DNA of 15,578 nt from an uncultured Collinsella sp. (lineage in GTDB: Bacteria > Actinomycetota > Coriobacteriia > Coriobacteriales > Coriobacteriaceae). Numbering within the stretch: the stretch's first letter is position 1; each line of letters opens with the position of its first letter. Under the pieces are notes generated by a model that worked only from the letters and a program-made list of their open reading frames with translations, was not told the DNA's origin and did no database searches. Position numbers and translations under genes: made by a program. The stretch covers positions 1 through 15,578 of the forward strand of contig CABUQI010000016.1 in the NCBI GenBank assembly GCA_902493545.1, written 5' to 3'. Below, piece after piece: positions 14,162-15,578 of the stretch.

Positions 14162-14904
14162 TGGGAAAGCTCTTCGTGGTGGGAATCGGCCCGGGCGGCC
14201 CCGACGGCATGACGATTGCGGCCCGGCGTGCGCTCGAGGCGTCCGACGTCGTTGTGGGTTACACGAAATACGTGGAGCTCGCGCTCGCCGCCGTGCCCGA
14301 CGCGGCGCATCTCGCGACGCCGATGATGCACGAGGTCGAACGGTGCCGCCTTGCGCTTTCGCGCGCGCAGAGTGGAGAAGCCGTGGCGCTCGTGTGCAGC
14401 GGCGACGCGGGCGTGTACGGCATGGCGAGCCCCGTGCTGGAGCTTGCGGAGGACTACCCCGATGTAGACGTGGAAGTTATCGCCGGGGCCACCGCGGCTC
14501 AGAGCGGGTCGGCGGTGCTCGGCGCCCCGCTTGCCCACGACTTCGCGGTCGTGTCGCTCTCCGACCTGCTCACGCCATGGGAGGTCATCGAGCGCAGGCT
14601 CGCCGCCGTGGCGAGCGCCGACTTCTGCATCTGTTTGTACAACCCGCGCAGCAGAAAGCGCGCCGACAGGCTCTCACGCGCGGCGAAGATTATGCTCGAA
14701 TGGAAGGCCCCCGACACGCTCTGCGGCTGGGTACGTAACATCGGGCGCGAGGGGCAGCAGTCGGGCATGTGCAGGCTCTCCGAGCTGGGGGAGATCGACG
14801 CCGACATGTTCACCACCGTGTTCGTCGGCAACGCGGACACGAAGCTCGTAGGCGGCCGTATGGTCACGCCGCGCGGGTATCGGGAGATTCCATGCGAAAG
14901 GTAA
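14161..14904 (+). CDS. cbiH: Cobalt-precorrin-3B C17-methyltransferase (ring contraction)
   Basis: 247 residues from ATG 14161, with AAGGAG at 14150-14155; a GTG three bases earlier is too close to that site. The methylase motifs are GKLFVVGIGPGGPDGMT, VVVGYTKYVEL, VCSGDAGVYGMASPVLEL and VSLSDLLTPWEVIERRL. LYNPRSRKR and a C-terminal TPRGY also match the CbiH/CobJ branch rather than CbiF, CbiL or CbiE. By family it methylates C17 and contracts the ring of cobalt-precorrin-3 to give precorrin-4. It overlaps cbiG and the next gene (start at 14892), consistent with one polycistronic message. Confidence 0.94.
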   Translation: MGKLFVVGIGPGGPDGMTIAARRALEASDVVVGYTKYVELALAAVPDAAHLATPMMHEVERCRLALSRAQSGEAVALVCSGDAGVYGMASPVLELAEDYPDVDVEVIAGATAAQSGSAVLGAPLAHDFAVVSLSDLLTPWEVIERRLAAVASADFCICLYNPRSRKRADRLSRAAKIMLEWKAPDTLCGWVRNIGREGQQSGMCRLSELGEIDADMFTTVFVGNADTKLVGGRMVTPRGYREIPCER

Positions 14905-15578
14905 CGATCATCGGGGCGGGGCCCGGAAACCCCGACTTGCTCTCGCGCGCGGCGCTCGACGCGATCGACATCGCCGACGTGGTCATCGGCGCTCATCGCG
15001 CGCTTGCCGGCATCGACGTGCCGCCCGACGTGGTGAGATGCGAGCTCGTGAAGACGGCGGACATCGTCGCCGCGCTCACCGATGCGGCGTCGTGGCAGCG
15101 CGCCGTGGTCGTGATGACGGGCGATGTGGGGCTGTTCAGCGGCGCGCGCCGCCTGGTGGAGGCGCTCTCCGGCGACGCGCAGGTGGACGTGCGCATCATT
15201 CCCGGCATAAGCTCAGCGTCGTATCTCGCCGCGCGCCTCGCGCGTCCATGGCAGGATTGGCGCTTCGCGAGCGCTCACGGCGTGGCGTGCGACATCGTGG
15301 CCGAGGCCGAGCGCTCAGGCGAGCTCTTCCTCGCCACGTCGGGCGGGGACGATCCTTCGCGGCTTTCGGGCGAGCTTGTGCAGGCGGGCTTCGGGGACGC
15401 GTGCGTGACGGTGGCCGAGCGCCTGTCGTACCCCGACGAGCGCATCACCTGCGCGACCGCAAGTGAAATCACAGGTCAGACGTTCGACGACTTGAACGTG
15501 ATGCTTATCGATTTCGCAGGCGGCGCCGGGTCGCCTGCGGGCTCTAGCGCAGCCTCCGAGGCGCCGGCCGGCGCGTCC
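14892..15578 (+). CDS. cbiE: Cobalt-precorrin-7 C5-methyltransferase, CbiE (3' partial, possibly CbiE-CbiT fusion)
   Basis: 229 residues are visible and the frame is open at the window edge. ATG 14892 overlaps the cbiH end by 13 bases. Motifs fit the CbiE/CobL N-terminal methylase: VTIIGAGPGNPDLLSRAA, ADVVIGAHRAL, VVVMTGDVGLFSGARRLVE, RIIPGISSASYLAARLARPWQDW and SAHG. The CbiE domain appears to end near residue 208 (NVMLIDF). It is followed by an Ala/Gly/Ser/Pro-rich stretch that looks like an interdomain linker, so a CbiT (C15-methyltransferase/decarboxylase) domain probably follows beyond the window, as in CobL. By family it methylates C5 late in corrin formation. Confidence 0.9.
   Translation, partial: MRKVTIIGAGPGNPDLLSRAALDAIDIADVVIGAHRALAGIDVPPDVVRCELVKTADIVAALTDAASWQRAVVVMTGDVGLFSGARRLVEALSGDAQVDVRIIPGISSASYLAARLARPWQDWRFASAHGVACDIVAEAERSGELFLATSGGDDPSRLSGELVQAGFGDACVTVAERLSYPDERITCATASEITGQTFDDLNVMLIDFAGGAGSPAGSSAASEAPAGAS

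Noticed and set aside
1..15578. CRISPR arrays, rRNA, phage structural genes or toxin-antitoxin pairs
   Set aside because: No spaced direct repeats, rRNA-like stretches or recognisable proteins of these classes were seen.

Overview
The window looks like chromosome from a high-GC anaerobic actinobacterium, most likely a Coriobacteriia member (Collinsella-like). This is inferred from GC-rich codons, sugar-phosphate kinase and tRNA housekeeping genes, and an anaerobic (cbi-type) rather than aerobic cobalamin pathway. No 16S rRNA or other marker gene is present, so the name is tentative.

Left part (1-4708), ordinary chromosome on the + strand: the 3' end of a 1-phosphofructokinase-type PfkB kinase with a clear terminator; a CCA tRNA nucleotidyltransferase; two identical tandem tRNA-Glu(CTC) genes with their own promoter and terminator; a flippase-like (LPG synthase TM-type) membrane protein; and a TetR-family regulator with a candidate operator just upstream.

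Junction (4709-4803): a 93-nt minus-strand remnant of an IS3-family OrfB transposase is wedged between the TetR gene and the next operon. Codon use also changes here: Ala codons are mostly GCC to the left and often GCG to the right. I read this as the edge of an acquired cobalamin island.

Right part (4804-15578), a divergent cobalamin locus. The minus-strand operon runs from a strong promoter (TTGACA-17-TATCAT) through a cobalamin riboswitch into cbiK, which here encodes a Tat-exported lipoprotein. It continues into a small lipoprotein, a two-domain substrate-binding lipoprotein, a FecCD/BtuC-type permease and an ATPase with an extra C-terminal domain. Three hairpins, one with a perfect 17-bp stem, separate cbiK from the rest. 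The plus-strand operon is cbiF, cbiD, a remnant of cbiL, cbiG, cbiH and cbiE (running off the edge, probably a cbiE-cbiT fusion), with genes abutting or overlapping.

The two most notable points are these. First, cbiL has an in-frame internal deletion that leaves about 9 N-terminal and 60 C-terminal residues, yet keeps the reading linkage from cbiD to cbiG. Second, a cobaltochelatase is placed outside the membrane together with a B12-riboswitch-controlled ABC importer. Together they suggest a strain that may load metal into, or salvage, a tetrapyrrole at the surface and import it, rather than making everything de novo in the cytoplasm. That is inference; complete cbiL and early-pathway genes could lie elsewhere.
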